Source: Streptomyces sp. NBC_01471 (GTDB taxonomy: Bacteria; Actinomycetota; Actinomycetes; Streptomycetales; Streptomycetaceae). Taken from it: a DNA stretch of 64,000 nucleotides. Made by a program: the position numbers and the translations under genes. Location of the stretch: assembly GCF_041438865.1 (NCBI RefSeq), contig NZ_CP109450.1, positions 4,078,501-4,142,500 on the forward strand, written 5' to 3'. Within the stretch, counting starts at the first letter, position 1. Each line of letters opens with the position of its first letter. This document shows, in pieces, positions 53,629-62,692 of this stretch. A model generated the notes under the pieces. That model saw only the letters and a list, made by a program, of their open reading frames with translations, had not been told where the DNA came from and searched no databases.

Positions 53629-54879
53629 GTGGAACATGCCGGAGCCGAGCCCTATTCCACACCGGACGAGCCTTCCTGGCCGCCGGTCGCCATCCCCGGA
53701 CAGCCGTCCGGCCGCTCTTTCCTGCCGTCACTGGAAGAGCTGTCCGCCGCCATGTCCGATACCGCCCCGGTATCCGAAGGCGAGCAGGTACTGACGGAAC
53801 TGCGGGAGCAGATACGCCGGTATGTTGTGCTGCCGAGCGAGGGAGCCTTCACGGCGGTAACGCTGTGGGTCGCGGCGACGCACCTGCAGACCGCATGGCA
53901 GCACGCTCCACGGCTGGCCGTCGTCGGACCGGCGAAGCGGTGCGGCAAGTCAAGGCTGCTGGACGTGATCACCGAGAGCGTCCATGATCCGCTCATCACG
54001 GTCAACGCCTCGGCCGCCGCGGTGTTCCGGTCGATCACCGACACCCCGCCCACCCTGCTGGTCGACGAGGCCGACACTCTTTTCGGCTCCGCGAAGGTCG
54101 CGGAGAAGAACGAAGAGATGCGCGGCCTGCTCAACGCGGGCCACCAGCGCAACCGCCCTACCCTGCGGGTCTCCGGCCCCAACCACGAGGTGGCGAAGTT
54201 CCCCACCTTCGCCATGGCGGCCCTCGCGGGCATCGGAGACCTGCCCGACACGATCATGGACCGGTCGATCGTCATCCGGATGCGCCGTCGCAGGACCGGC
54301 GAGGAAGTGCAGGAGTTCCGCACCTACCGTGACACCCCGCCGCTCCATGCCCTGCGCGACCGGCTCGTCGCCTGGTTGGCACCGCTCCACGCCGATGCGA
54401 TGGAGCTGACACCGGCCATGCCGGTCCATGACCGCGCGGCCGACACCTGGCAGCCGCTGGTATCCGTCGCGGACCTCGCGGGCGGCCCGTGGCCCGAGCT
54501 CGCGCGCACCGCCTGCCGGGTCATGGCGAAGCACGAGGCCGATCATGACCAGGACCGCAGCAGCCTGAGCATCCGCCTCCTGGCCGACATCCGCCGCGCC
54601 TTCGCCACCGAAGGCAACCCGCCGGCGCTTCGCACCAGCCGTCTCCTCGACATCCTCAACGAGGACGTCGAGACACCGTGGCCGGAGTACACCAAAAAGG
54701 GCCTGACCCCTCGGGGCCTTCAGATCCTGCTCAAGGAGTACGACATCAGCTCCGCCCCCCGGCGCTTCCACGGCAACGTCCAGGCCCGCGGCTACGCCTG
54801 CCTGCATTTCGCGGACTCGTGGGCGCGCTACTGCCCCGAAGCCGTACCACCCGTACCGCCAGACACGATCGGGGCCTGA
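53629..54879 (+). CDS. DUF3631 family P-loop ATPase
   Basis: A 416-residue ATPase with Walker A GPAKRCGKS at 100-108, Walker B TLLVDEAD, and a C-terminal DUF3631 region ending GLQILLKEYDI...RGYACLHFADSWARY. Such proteins are common in actinomycete mobile elements as helicase-like replication or transfer factors. GTG 53629 with GAGGAG upstream is chosen; the upstream in-frame text contains the 53517-53546 hairpin. Confidence 0.85.
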   Translation: MEHAGAEPYSTPDEPSWPPVAIPGQPSGRSFLPSLEELSAAMSDTAPVSEGEQVLTELREQIRRYVVLPSEGAFTAVTLWVAATHLQTAWQHAPRLAVVGPAKRCGKSRLLDVITESVHDPLITVNASAAAVFRSITDTPPTLLVDEADTLFGSAKVAEKNEEMRGLLNAGHQRNRPTLRVSGPNHEVAKFPTFAMAALAGIGDLPDTIMDRSIVIRMRRRRTGEEVQEFRTYRDTPPLHALRDRLVAWLAPLHADAMELTPAMPVHDRAADTWQPLVSVADLAGGPWPELARTACRVMAKHEADHDQDRSSLSIRLLADIRRAFATEGNPPALRTSRLLDILNEDVETPWPEYTKKGLTPRGLQILLKEYDISSAPRRFHGNVQARGYACLHFADSWARYCPEAVPPVPPDTIGA

Positions 54880-55073
54880 CCCGGCACGACCCGTCACGAC
54901 CCGTCGCCGCGCAGGTCAGCGCGGTGACGAGTCGAGGTCCGGTGACGAGTCCACTCGACATCGCCGGGCCACCCGTATCTGCCTTGACCAGGCATGCGAC
55001 GAGTCGCGACGGGTCGCCCCCATTCCTCGGGCCATTTGAGCCCTGTCTTACCGCACTCCTGGAGCACTTCCCC

Positions 55074-55877
55074 TTGTCTCACCCCACCACCAGCGCACAG
55101 TCCGCTGCACCAGTGGCGCTGGCCGGCGCGATTCGCACAGGTGTAGCGCTGTTGGCCGTGGCTGCCTTCGCGCTCTCCTACGATGCTCTGCGTCAGATGG
55201 CCGCTGCCAGCCACATCCACCGGGCGCTCACGTACGCTTTCCCGCTCGTCATCGACGGGTTCATCGCCATCGGGATCGGTGCTCTGCTCGTCCTGCGGAC
55301 GGCGCCTCTGTCCGCCCGGCTCTACGTCTCGGTGCTGGTCGGCATCGCCACCGCCACAAGTATCTGGGCCAACGTCCTGCATGCCATCCGCCTCAACCAG
55401 CAAGCCCGGTACACAGGACTCGCCCTCGATGACGTCACCGTCGGAGCTATCTCAGCCATCGCTCCACTCGCCCTGGCCGGAGCCGTCCACTTCTACCTTC
55501 TCGTCGCCCGGGGCCCCGCCACCGACTGCCACAACAAGAACCACAACACCAACGGCCGCCACGAAAACGCCAAGGGAAGCGAGACGGCACCGCCACCCAC
55601 CCCAAGCTCCAACGACGTGGAGCGACCGGTGGAGAAGGCCGTAGCGAAGCCCCCGCACCGGCCCTCCGAGCTCGGAGGCGCATCACCGAGCATCTCGGTG
55701 GAACAGGCCATCGACATCGGCCGCAGCGCACCCCTCGGACGGGGTGACCGCGTCTCACGCCGCAACGTTGAGCAAGCAATCCGAGACCAAGGGTTCGGCA
55801 TGGCCCGCAGCCGCCTGGACGAGGTCAAGAACCTGCTGCAGGCCGAACGCGACAAGGCCACGCCGGGCATCAGCTGA
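55074..55877 (+). CDS. DUF2637 (SpdB-like) membrane protein
   Basis: About 267 residues with a TTG 55074 start (TGGAG upstream); GTG 55110 is an alternative. Four helices lie within residues of about 15-145 (GVALLAVAAFALSYDALRQM, FPLVIDGFIAIGIGALLVL). The hydrophilic tail ends with a repeated regulator-like helix (ISVEQAIDIGRSAPL, NVEQAIRDQGFGMARSRLDEV). DUF2637 proteins are typical of conjugative and integrative plasmids of Streptomyces. Confidence 0.83.
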   Translation: MSHPTTSAQSAAPVALAGAIRTGVALLAVAAFALSYDALRQMAAASHIHRALTYAFPLVIDGFIAIGIGALLVLRTAPLSARLYVSVLVGIATATSIWANVLHAIRLNQQARYTGLALDDVTVGAISAIAPLALAGAVHFYLLVARGPATDCHNKNHNTNGRHENAKGSETAPPPTPSSNDVERPVEKAVAKPPHRPSELGGASPSISVEQAIDIGRSAPLGRGDRVSRRNVEQAIRDQGFGMARSRLDEVKNLLQAERDKATPGIS

Positions 55878-55896
55878 ACTCACAGCCGCCCCATCC

Positions 55897-55937
55897 CCGC
55901 CCGTCCCTCCCGCGAATCAGCCCGGAGGGACGGGCGG
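55897..55937 (+). terminator. 14-bp hairpin between DUF2637 and MobC genes
   Basis: CCGCCCGTCCCTCC and its exact complement around a 13-nt loop. It lies 20 bp after the DUF2637 stop. Confidence 0.7.
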
Positions 55938-55966
55938 CTTCCCCACCACCGCTCGCAGGAGCCCAC

Positions 55967-56551
55967 ATGTGCGACACCGATCACGAACTCGTGGCACCTC
56001 AGAAGCCGATGACCACAGACCCAATCTCGACACGAGCAAGTTGTCGGGTAAGGAGTCCTTACCCGGCTTCCGCCCCAGAGGAGGCGGAAGCATCCGTCGC
56101 CGAGGGGGCGACGGTGGCGGTCGGCCCGGGGGAGCCGACTCGGGAAGAGGCCACGCAGCCGCCCAAGCCGCGTCGTCGTCTGCGCGAACCCACACTGCGC
56201 AAGAAGCGAGTCCACCCGCGTTACAGCGACGAAGAGTTCTCCCTTCTCGTGAACGCCGCAGGTCTGAGCCGCATGCCGGTCGGCGGCTACGTCGCTGAGA
56301 CCTCGATCGCCGCCGCCCGCGCCGACGACCCCACCTCCGCGGTCGCCGACTACCGGGCCATGGTCAAGGCACTGATGGCCGCCAACGGACAGCTCGCCAA
56401 GATCGGCAGCAATCTCAACCAGCTCGCCGGCCACCTCAATCAGGATGGCCCCTGGCCCGACCTGGACATCGTGTGGCGGCTGCTGCACCACATCGAGGCG
56501 TCGATCGCCGACGTGGACGTGGCCGTCGCGCAGGTGATCACCGGACGGTGA
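55967..56551 (+). CDS. MobC-like relaxosome protein
   Basis: Up to 194 residues from ATG 55967. The C-terminal ~110 residues (KKRVHPRYSDEEFSLLVNAAGLSRMPVGGYV, then LAKIGSNLNQLAGHLNQ) are a typical MobC ribbon-helix-helix/coiled region that assists relaxase nicking. The first ~60 residues are low-complexity and coincide with two adjacent inverted repeats (56045-56090), so the real start may be downstream. It is followed by the relaxase gene 5 bp later. Confidence 0.85.
   Translation: MCDTDHELVAPQKPMTTDPISTRASCRVRSPYPASAPEEAEASVAEGATVAVGPGEPTREEATQPPKPRRRLREPTLRKKRVHPRYSDEEFSLLVNAAGLSRMPVGGYVAETSIAAARADDPTSAVADYRAMVKALMAANGQLAKIGSNLNQLAGHLNQDGPWPDLDIVWRLLHHIEASIADVDVAVAQVITGR
56045..56090. other. 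Candidate oriT: two adjacent inverted repeats
   Basis: CGGGTAAGGA-G-TCCTTACCCG (56045-56065) is perfect; CTTCCGCC/GGCGGAAG (56067-56074 / 56083-56090) follows at once. They lie just ahead of the MobC domain and the relaxase, the usual site of an oriT. Confidence 0.5.
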
Positions 56552-56555
56552 CCAC

Positions 56556-58259
56556 GTGATACCGAAGATCATCCTCGGCAAGGGCGGACGCGCCATCCGC
56601 CGCCTCATCGGCTACCTCTATGGGCCGGGCAGCGCCAACGAGCACACCGACCCGCACCTGGTCGCGTCCTGGAACGGCTTCGCCCCCGACCCTGGCCGCA
56701 GTTCCCACCACAACCCCAAACATGTCGAGGGCCAGCTCACCGCACAGCTCGACCAGCCCGTGAAGATGCTCGGCGACAAAGCCCCGACGACCACGATGTG
56801 GCACTGCCCGGTCCGCGCCGCACCCGGGGACCCGATCCTGAGCGACGCCCAGTGGGCGGACATCGCCCGTCGGATCGTGGCCGTGGCCGGCATCGCCCCC
56901 GAAGGCGACCAGGAAGCCTGCCGATGGGTGGCAGTCCGTCATGCCGAGGACCACATCCACATCGCCGCCACCCTCGTACGCCAGGATGGCCGCCGCCCCC
57001 ACCGAGACCACGACATCCGCGCCGTCCAGCGTGAAGCCCGCAAGATCGAAGCCGACTTCGGCCTCCGCCGCCTCAACCCTGGCGACGGCACTGCCGCCAA
57101 ACGTCCCACCAGCAAGGAGCACTTCAAGGCCAAGCGCCAAGGACAGGACACCACGACCCGCGAGATCCTGCGCACGCGCGTGCGGCGAGCGGTGGCCGCC
57201 GCTTCCAACGAGACGGAGTTCTTCGCTCTGTTGGAGGTGACCGGCGTGAGTGTTCGGCCCAAGACCGGACCGTCCGGCGACGTCCTCGGCTACAGCGTCG
57301 CTCTACCCGGCGACGTCAACAAATACGGCGAGCTGGTCTGGTTCTCCGGCTCCACCCTCGCCGGTGACCTCTCCCTCCCCAAGATCCGCCACCGCCTCAC
57401 CGACACCGGCCCCGAACCTGTCACCGCTCGGTCAGTTGACCCTTGGCATCAGGCCACCGCCGCCACCGAACGCATACCTGACCACCTCAGCCGCAGCAGT
57501 GACCACATCGCCCAGGGCCAGCTCGTCGCGCTCGGTGGAGTGCTCGACCTGCTGCCGCTCACCGCACCGGCCGATGCGAAGGGGGAACTCGAACAGGCCG
57601 CCGCCGTCTTCGAGCGCGCCACCCGCTCCCGGATCATGGCCGACCTCGACAACACCCGCGTCCTGCGCCGCAGCATTCAGACGATCCTGCGCACCCCCAC
57701 CACAACGGGCGACGGAGCCGGGCTGGCGATGCTGCTGGACGCTGTCCTGATCGCCGTGGCGTTCGCAAGGCACTGGCACCGCACACATCAGCACGCCCAG
57801 CAGGAAGCGGCAGCCCAGCAGACACTCGTCCACCTCCAGACCGCGTACGCACATGTCGCCGTCCCAGTCCTGGAGGACCTCGCCCGTTGCGCTCCCGGCC
57901 TGCAGACCAAACACCGCTACGCCCGCCACCTCCAGCAGATCATCCCCAAGCATGCCGACCGCATCCTCCAGGACCCCGCCTGGGACGCCCTCAGCACCGC
58001 CCTTGCCGACGCAGAAACAGCCGGGCATAACGCGGCCACCCTCCTCGGCCAAGCCCTCGGCCAGCGCACCTTCGCCGACGCCCGCAACCCCGCCCGCACC
58101 CTGACCTGGCGCATCCACCGCCTCGGCCAACGCCACACACCCAGCCCCCGCGCCCAAGCAGCCATAGCCCGCAGCACCACACGACGCACCGCTGCTCCGA
58201 TCCACCCATCGGTGGTCACATCGACCACACCGCAGTCGCCACACGTGCGGCGACGCTGA
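56556..58259 (+). CDS. Relaxase/mobilization nuclease
   Basis: A 567-residue protein. The N-terminus IPKIILGKGGRAIRRLIGYL with HAEDHIHIAATL (H129, H133, H135) gives the three-His metal site of MobA-type relaxases, which nick oriT and covalently attach to DNA; the catalytic Tyr is likely Y16 or Y18 region (GYLYGPG). The C-terminal half is Ala/His/Arg-rich helical. The GTG start is 5 bp after mobC. Confidence 0.9.
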   Translation: MIPKIILGKGGRAIRRLIGYLYGPGSANEHTDPHLVASWNGFAPDPGRSSHHNPKHVEGQLTAQLDQPVKMLGDKAPTTTMWHCPVRAAPGDPILSDAQWADIARRIVAVAGIAPEGDQEACRWVAVRHAEDHIHIAATLVRQDGRRPHRDHDIRAVQREARKIEADFGLRRLNPGDGTAAKRPTSKEHFKAKRQGQDTTTREILRTRVRRAVAAASNETEFFALLEVTGVSVRPKTGPSGDVLGYSVALPGDVNKYGELVWFSGSTLAGDLSLPKIRHRLTDTGPEPVTARSVDPWHQATAATERIPDHLSRSSDHIAQGQLVALGGVLDLLPLTAPADAKGELEQAAAVFERATRSRIMADLDNTRVLRRSIQTILRTPTTTGDGAGLAMLLDAVLIAVAFARHWHRTHQHAQQEAAAQQTLVHLQTAYAHVAVPVLEDLARCAPGLQTKHRYARHLQQIIPKHADRILQDPAWDALSTALADAETAGHNAATLLGQALGQRTFADARNPARTLTWRIHRLGQRHTPSPRAQAAIARSTTRRTAAPIHPSVVTSTTPQSPHVRRR

Positions 58260-58377
58260 TCACTGTGGTCTGGGTGGCATGAGGGTAAACAAGGTGACCC
58301 CGTAAACGCTCGGCCCTGCGGAAGCAGCCCGATGATCCTTGTGCGCCTGAGCTGCCGGCTCCCGTATCGTCGCCCGG

Positions 58378-59421
58378 GTGACCGACGCGAATGTGGTGGA
58401 CAGAACGCACATCCCCGCAGACGATCTTGCCGAGCTGATCAGGGTCTTCGACATCGGCGAGGTGCTGGATCGGCGGTACCTGGCCGACGGCCTGATGAAC
58501 GTGAACTGGCAGCTGGACACCCTGGTCGGCAGGTTCGCCCTCAAGAGGGTCACGGACGTGCCGCGCGAACGGCTGCGGCATAGCCTCGCGGTCCTCCCCG
58601 TCCTTGTCTCGCACGACGTTCCCGCGTGCGCTCCGCTGCCCACCGTTTCGGGCGATGTGATCGCCGAAATCGGCGGTAGCAGCTATTGCCTGTTCCCCTG
58701 GTCGGACGGGAAGCACGTGCGCGGAATCGATCTGTCCTTGTCGCAGGTGTCCGAACTCGGCGCACACCTCGCTCGACTCCATGTGGCGCTGGGCCACGCC
58801 GCCGAAGGCGCGGAGCTGCCCATGCCGGCCTCGGCCACCGCCGAGGTGACGGAGGCCGGACGAGCCGTGGAGAAGGCTGACCGGCTTGCCAGGGCGGTGT
58901 TTGCGCAGAGCGTCGGCGACGCCTTCGACGTGGCTGCTTCCACTGCCATCGAAGAGCGCAAGATCCTCCTCGACAAGTACGCCCACCTGCGCCCCGAGGG
59001 TGACCTCCCTATGGGGCCGCACGGCTGGACGCACGGTGATTTCCAGTACCGGAACCTCCTCTGGGCGAATGGTGAGCTGGCCACGGTCCTGGACTGGGAC
59101 CGGCTGGGCATCCGGCCGTACGCGGAGGAGGTCGCGCGTACGGCGCAGGTGCAGTTCGGAGTGGAAGGCGTCTTCGACCTGGAGCGGGTGTCGACGTTCG
59201 CGGCCGGCTACCGGTCGGTGATCCCACTGGAGTCGGCCGTGCTGGTCGCCGCCGCCGAGCGGCTGTGGTGGAAGCGGATGACGGACTTCTGGCAGCTCGA
59301 ATTCCACTACGACCGGCACGACCAGTCCTGCGACGATCTGTTCCTTGCCGACGAGGCGCTGCTTCACTGGTGGACGGAGCGGCTCGATGCGGTGGAGCGG
59401 GCGTTCGCCGGGGCTGCCTAG
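58378..59421 (+). CDS. Aminoglycoside-phosphotransferase-like kinase (APH fold), gene 1
   Basis: A 347-residue kinase. VNWQLDTLVGRFALKRV supplies the nucleotide-binding Lys, HGDFQYRNLLW (HGDxxxxN) the catalytic loop and VLDWDRLGIRP the metal Asp. Members phosphorylate aminoglycosides, homoserine or choline-type substrates. GTG 58378 is the start. It is convergent with the sugar-cluster operon, and the stop codons overlap (CTAG). It lies 119 bp past the relaxase. Confidence 0.87.
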   Translation: MTDANVVDRTHIPADDLAELIRVFDIGEVLDRRYLADGLMNVNWQLDTLVGRFALKRVTDVPRERLRHSLAVLPVLVSHDVPACAPLPTVSGDVIAEIGGSSYCLFPWSDGKHVRGIDLSLSQVSELGAHLARLHVALGHAAEGAELPMPASATAEVTEAGRAVEKADRLARAVFAQSVGDAFDVAASTAIEERKILLDKYAHLRPEGDLPMGPHGWTHGDFQYRNLLWANGELATVLDWDRLGIRPYAEEVARTAQVQFGVEGVFDLERVSTFAAGYRSVIPLESAVLVAAAERLWWKRMTDFWQLEFHYDRHDQSCDDLFLADEALLHWWTERLDAVERAFAGAA

Positions 59422-60458
59422 ATACCGAGTTCCTGGAGTTCGGGAAGGCACGGTCGCGTGAACCGGGCCGCCCTGCGCAGGGCCCTCAGTCCCAGCGCCT
59501 CGCAGTCGGCGTTCCGGATCGTTCGCGCCCACGTCTCGGGATGGGCGGTGCCGGGCAGGACGATCCCTGCGTCGCCGATCGCCTCGGGGATGCCGCCCCT
59601 GTCGGTTCCGATGGCCGGGATGCCATGCAGCGCGGCCTCGATGATCACGCGAGGGAAGGCGTCCTCCACGACGGACGGGACCAGAAGCAGTCGGTGGCTT
59701 CGGTACAGGGGCCCCATGTCATACACGCGGGGCACGTACGTCACGTTCGAGCGGGCGGCGAAGTCGGCGGCGGTGTCCCACCAGCCTTCGACCAGGGTGA
59801 AGTGCTGTTCCGGCATGAGCACGAGGAGCCGGTGCAGCAGTTCCGACCCCTTGGCCGGGATGGGGTTGATCATCAGTACGGACGCGGAACGGATCTCGTC
59901 ACTGCGTAGTCCGGGTGAAGCGAACGGTGGGTACATCACGGCAAGGCGCGTTCCCGCAGCCTGAAGTGCGCGCGCCCGGACGAACTCCGACACGGCGAGA
60001 CCGTAATGGGGTCGACCCGCGAGAACAGCCAAGCCCGTGGCGGAGACGGAGTGCAGCAGGCCGGCGACGAGCGTGGTCGTCCGGGCGTGGGCGGCGAGCT
60101 GTGCCGAGCCCTCCTGTGAGGTGAACACGACGTCGGGATGGAGCGTACTCAGCAGGCTCCCGAATACATGCTCCACGTTGTTCTGCGTCAACGCCGCGCA
60201 CTCGATCCCGTTCCACCGGTAGCGCAGAGCGCCTGCTTCCTCGTTGTACGGGACGCGGTGCAAGTCAAGGTGGGCGCGCATCTCCGGGAGCTGGGTGGTC
60301 CCGTTCCAGGGGGTTTCGTGCGAGCCGAGGTAGATGACGTGCCAGCCCGAGACGGCGAGTTCTTCGGCGAGGAGCTGCTGTGTGACCTCGGCGCCGCCGA
60401 TGAGGAACGGGGGCGGTGTGCGACGCCATGCGAAGAGGGCGGTGGGCATCATGATCAC
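59418..60458 (-). CDS. GT4-type glycosyltransferase
   Basis: A 346-residue GT-B glycosyltransferase. The N-terminal acceptor domain has TPPPFLIGGAEVTQQLLAEEL; the C-terminal donor domain has VPSVVEDAFPRVIIEAALHGIPAIGTDRGGIPEAI with the E-x7-E sugar-nucleotide motif. The start GTG 60458 overlaps the kinase stop (GTGA); ATG 60452 or 60449 also possible. Last gene of the minus-strand cluster. Confidence 0.88.
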   Translation of the reverse strand: MIMMPTALFAWRRTPPPFLIGGAEVTQQLLAEELAVSGWHVIYLGSHETPWNGTTQLPEMRAHLDLHRVPYNEEAGALRYRWNGIECAALTQNNVEHVFGSLLSTLHPDVVFTSQEGSAQLAAHARTTTLVAGLLHSVSATGLAVLAGRPHYGLAVSEFVRARALQAAGTRLAVMYPPFASPGLRSDEIRSASVLMINPIPAKGSELLHRLLVLMPEQHFTLVEGWWDTAADFAARSNVTYVPRVYDMGPLYRSHRLLLVPSVVEDAFPRVIIEAALHGIPAIGTDRGGIPEAIGDAGIVLPGTAHPETWARTIRNADCEALGLRALRRAARFTRPCLPELQELGI

Positions 60459-61069
60459 CTGGCCCAGAAGGAGATGAGGGCTTCCACGGCCTGGGCGATC
60501 TCGTCCGGTCCGGCTTCTGCGGCCAGGACGGTGAGTTCTCGTGTCACGGGCTGCCGGGCCGAGTGCACGAAGTAGTCGTGGGCATGGCCGAGGAAACCGG
60601 GTTCGTGGAGGAAGTAGTCAGATCCGGCAGCGGCGTGGCCTGCGGCCATGCGCCGCAGGTGGAGGGATTCGGCCTGAACGTCGAGGTAAAGGGTGTGATC
60701 GGGGCGCAGGAACGGGAGCGCCTGGAGCCGGTGGTGAAGCTGGTGGTGGACGCCGTACCCGAACAGGGCGTCCAGGGCGTACGCGTGGGCGAGCAGGGTG
60801 TCCACGGAACGGTCGAGGATCACCAGGGGCCTGCCGCTCGCGGTGGCCTGGGCGACCCTGGCGGCCTCGATCTCCATGAACTTCTCGAAGGCGGCGAGTT
60901 GGGCAGCTGCGGACCCGGAGCGGGCCGGGGGAATGTCGTCGTGGTGGGCGATGTGTCTGACGTAGCACTCGGAGACGAACGCCTGGGTTCCGAGGGCGGT
61001 TTGGCGGAAGTGGCGTATCGCCGTGGACTTGCCGGCATAGGAGGGCCCCTCCAGGGCGACGATCAGCAC
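60455..61069 (-). CDS. P-loop kinase (thymidylate/deoxynucleoside-kinase-like)
   Basis: A 204-residue P-loop protein with Walker A GPSYAGKST at 8-16, LVILDRSVDTLLAHAYAL with a DR/E-type lid-adjacent motif, and TLYLDVQAESLHLRRM. The fold is like thymidylate and deoxynucleoside kinases. It may phosphorylate a nucleoside or sugar intermediate of the cluster. GTG 61069 overlaps the deacetylase stop by 7 bp. Confidence 0.75.
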   Translation of the reverse strand: MLIVALEGPSYAGKSTAIRHFRQTALGTQAFVSECYVRHIAHHDDIPPARSGSAAAQLAAFEKFMEIEAARVAQATASGRPLVILDRSVDTLLAHAYALDALFGYGVHHQLHHRLQALPFLRPDHTLYLDVQAESLHLRRMAAGHAAAGSDYFLHEPGFLGHAHDYFVHSARQPVTRELTVLAAEAGPDEIAQAVEALISFWAR

Positions 61070-61944
61070 GTCGGCTCCGTTCGGTAGAAGCGTTCGGCGT
61101 AGAGACCGGGCGGGCCGACGAGGTCGGCGGCCGTGGTGAACGCATGCCTGATCGGCCGGTACATCTTCCGGGCCGGATACATCTGGGAGGCATGCATCCG
61201 CAGGACGGTGACCTTGTCCAGGACGACGTCGGTGATGTCGACCAGCTCGGGCCGCATCGTCGCCCCCGTGCGCGTACGGAAGAGGTGCTGGTCGCAGCCG
61301 GCGAGAGCGTACGTGGACCAGAAGGCGAGGTCTTCCCAGAACCAGCGGCACCCGAGACGGACGGCTGCCGCGTGAACGAGGAGGTGGTCGGGGTGGCGGG
61401 TGACGGCGGCGGGCGCGAGGAGCTCGGCGCCGGGGTGGGAGGCGACGATCCGGCGGAGCTCTTCGGTGATTCGGTCGATGCTCTCGGGGGCGTAGGGCCG
61501 GTATGGAGGATCGGCGTCCTTGTGACCGAGGAGGTGCCGACGGGCGGCGAACGGCGCGAGCGCGGCGGCTCCTTCACGGGCGCGTAGTTCGGAAACCGTT
61601 CTGGTGTCGGCGTACGTGGTCTCCAGGGCGGGGTGGACGCTGCGGGATCGGGTGAAGACGGTCGCGACGGTGAGCGGTCGGGGGTGGGCGAGGAAGGTAC
61701 CGGAGGCGGACAGGGTGAAGTCGTCGTGGTGCGGTTCGATGACGAGGACCGGACGGCCGACGGGGGTGCGGGGCTCGATGAAGTACGGGACCCGGGCGTG
61801 GGGCGCGGCCATCTGAAGGACACGGCGGTCGTGGGCATGGTGGCGGTCGGCGAGGTGCCGGGTCCACTCCTGATGAGCGCGGTGGAGGTCGTCGGGGAAG
61901 GTGTAGATGCCGTGTCCGTCCGGTACGGGCAGGGGCGAGCGCAC
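61063..61944 (-). CDS. PIG-L family deacetylase
   Basis: A 293-residue deacetylase. The metal motif reads PHHDDF at 71-76, in place of the usual AHPDDE: the metal and catalytic H72, D74 and D75 are kept, the Glu is Phe. A second motif TRHPDH supplies the other His. PIG-L enzymes remove acetyl groups from GlcNAc-type sugars in mycothiol, GPI, aminoglycosides and glycopeptides. It overlaps the kinase gene and lies 16 bp after the GT2 gene. Confidence 0.85.
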   Translation of the reverse strand: MRSPLPVPDGHGIYTFPDDLHRAHQEWTRHLADRHHAHDRRVLQMAAPHARVPYFIEPRTPVGRPVLVIEPHHDDFTLSASGTFLAHPRPLTVATVFTRSRSVHPALETTYADTRTVSELRAREGAAALAPFAARRHLLGHKDADPPYRPYAPESIDRITEELRRIVASHPGAELLAPAAVTRHPDHLLVHAAAVRLGCRWFWEDLAFWSTYALAGCDQHLFRTRTGATMRPELVDITDVVLDKVTVLRMHASQMYPARKMYRPIRHAFTTAADLVGPPGLYAERFYRTEPTC

Positions 61945-61960
61945 AGGGGGGGCTCCTTCG

Positions 61961-62692
61961 TCATCGCACGGTGGTCTCGTACCAGTGGCGCCATCTACGG
62001 GGCGACCGCAGACGCAGACGGGCGGTCAACGGGTTCTGCCACCAGAGCATCCGCAGGCTCGACCACTGGTCGTAGCGGCGCGTCGACGGGCGTACCCGCA
62101 GTTCGTCGAGGATCGTCACGGGTCTGCCGGTGACCTGTCCGTGGGAGACGAGACGGGCGAAGAACTCCACGTCCTCGCTCATGAACAGGTCGTCCCGGTA
62201 TCCGCCGAGGCGGTGGAAGGCGTCGGCTGTGCAGAACTGGTTGACGCCCTGGGCGCCCCCGCGCCGGGTGCGGTAGTGGTCCCAGTAGGCGCACAGCAGG
62301 CGGGCGCCAAGGCGTTCGGGCGTGTAGAGCGGAGGGATGGCGCCGCCGACGGCTCCGGCGTCCATGGCCGCAGCGGCTGCGGTGACCGCCTCCAGAGGAA
62401 GTGCCACGTCGGCGTCGGTGAAGAACAGCCGATCGCCGCGGGCTGCGGTCGCTCCGGTGTTGCGGACCCGGCCGATGTTGCGGACGTCCTCGGTCACGAC
62501 GCGGACGCCGAAGGAGGCTGCCATGTCGGCGGTGGCGTCGGTGCTGGCGTTGTCGACGAGGATCACCTCTCCCTTGTGACCGGTGGCCTCCTCCCAGCGG
62601 ATGAGAGATGCGAGGACGGAGGGCAGGTAACGGGGTAAGTAGGCGGCTTCGTTGTAGGCAGGGATCACTACCGACAGAGCAGGGGTGGTCAT
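61961..62692 (-). CDS. GT2-family glycosyltransferase
   Basis: A 243-residue GT-A glycosyltransferase: PALSVVIPAYNEAAYLPRYL, ILVDNASTDAT, metal motif FFTDADVA and the acceptor-side MSEDVEFFARL. The ATG 62692 overlaps the stop of the APH gene (ATGA). Confidence 0.92.
   Translation of the reverse strand: MTTPALSVVIPAYNEAAYLPRYLPSVLASLIRWEEATGHKGEVILVDNASTDATADMAASFGVRVVTEDVRNIGRVRNTGATAARGDRLFFTDADVALPLEAVTAAAAAMDAGAVGGAIPPLYTPERLGARLLCAYWDHYRTRRGGAQGVNQFCTADAFHRLGGYRDDLFMSEDVEFFARLVSHGQVTGRPVTILDELRVRPSTRRYDQWSSLRMLWWQNPLTARLRLRSPRRWRHWYETTVR

Larger units (their letters stand above)
48566..58259. mobile_element. Accessory region with integrative mobilizable element
   Basis: Downstream of tRNA-Lys, composition changes and the following mobile functions appear: a tyrosine integrase, XRE regulator, Xis-like protein, DUF3631 ATPase, DUF2637 membrane protein, MobC and relaxase. 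There are no TraB/FtsK translocase, replication initiator or mating-pair genes, so it is mobilizable rather than self-conjugative as far as visible. The right end is not defined: no repeat of the tRNA-Lys 3' end was found up to 64000, so the sugar-cluster genes may belong to it. Confidence 0.65.
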
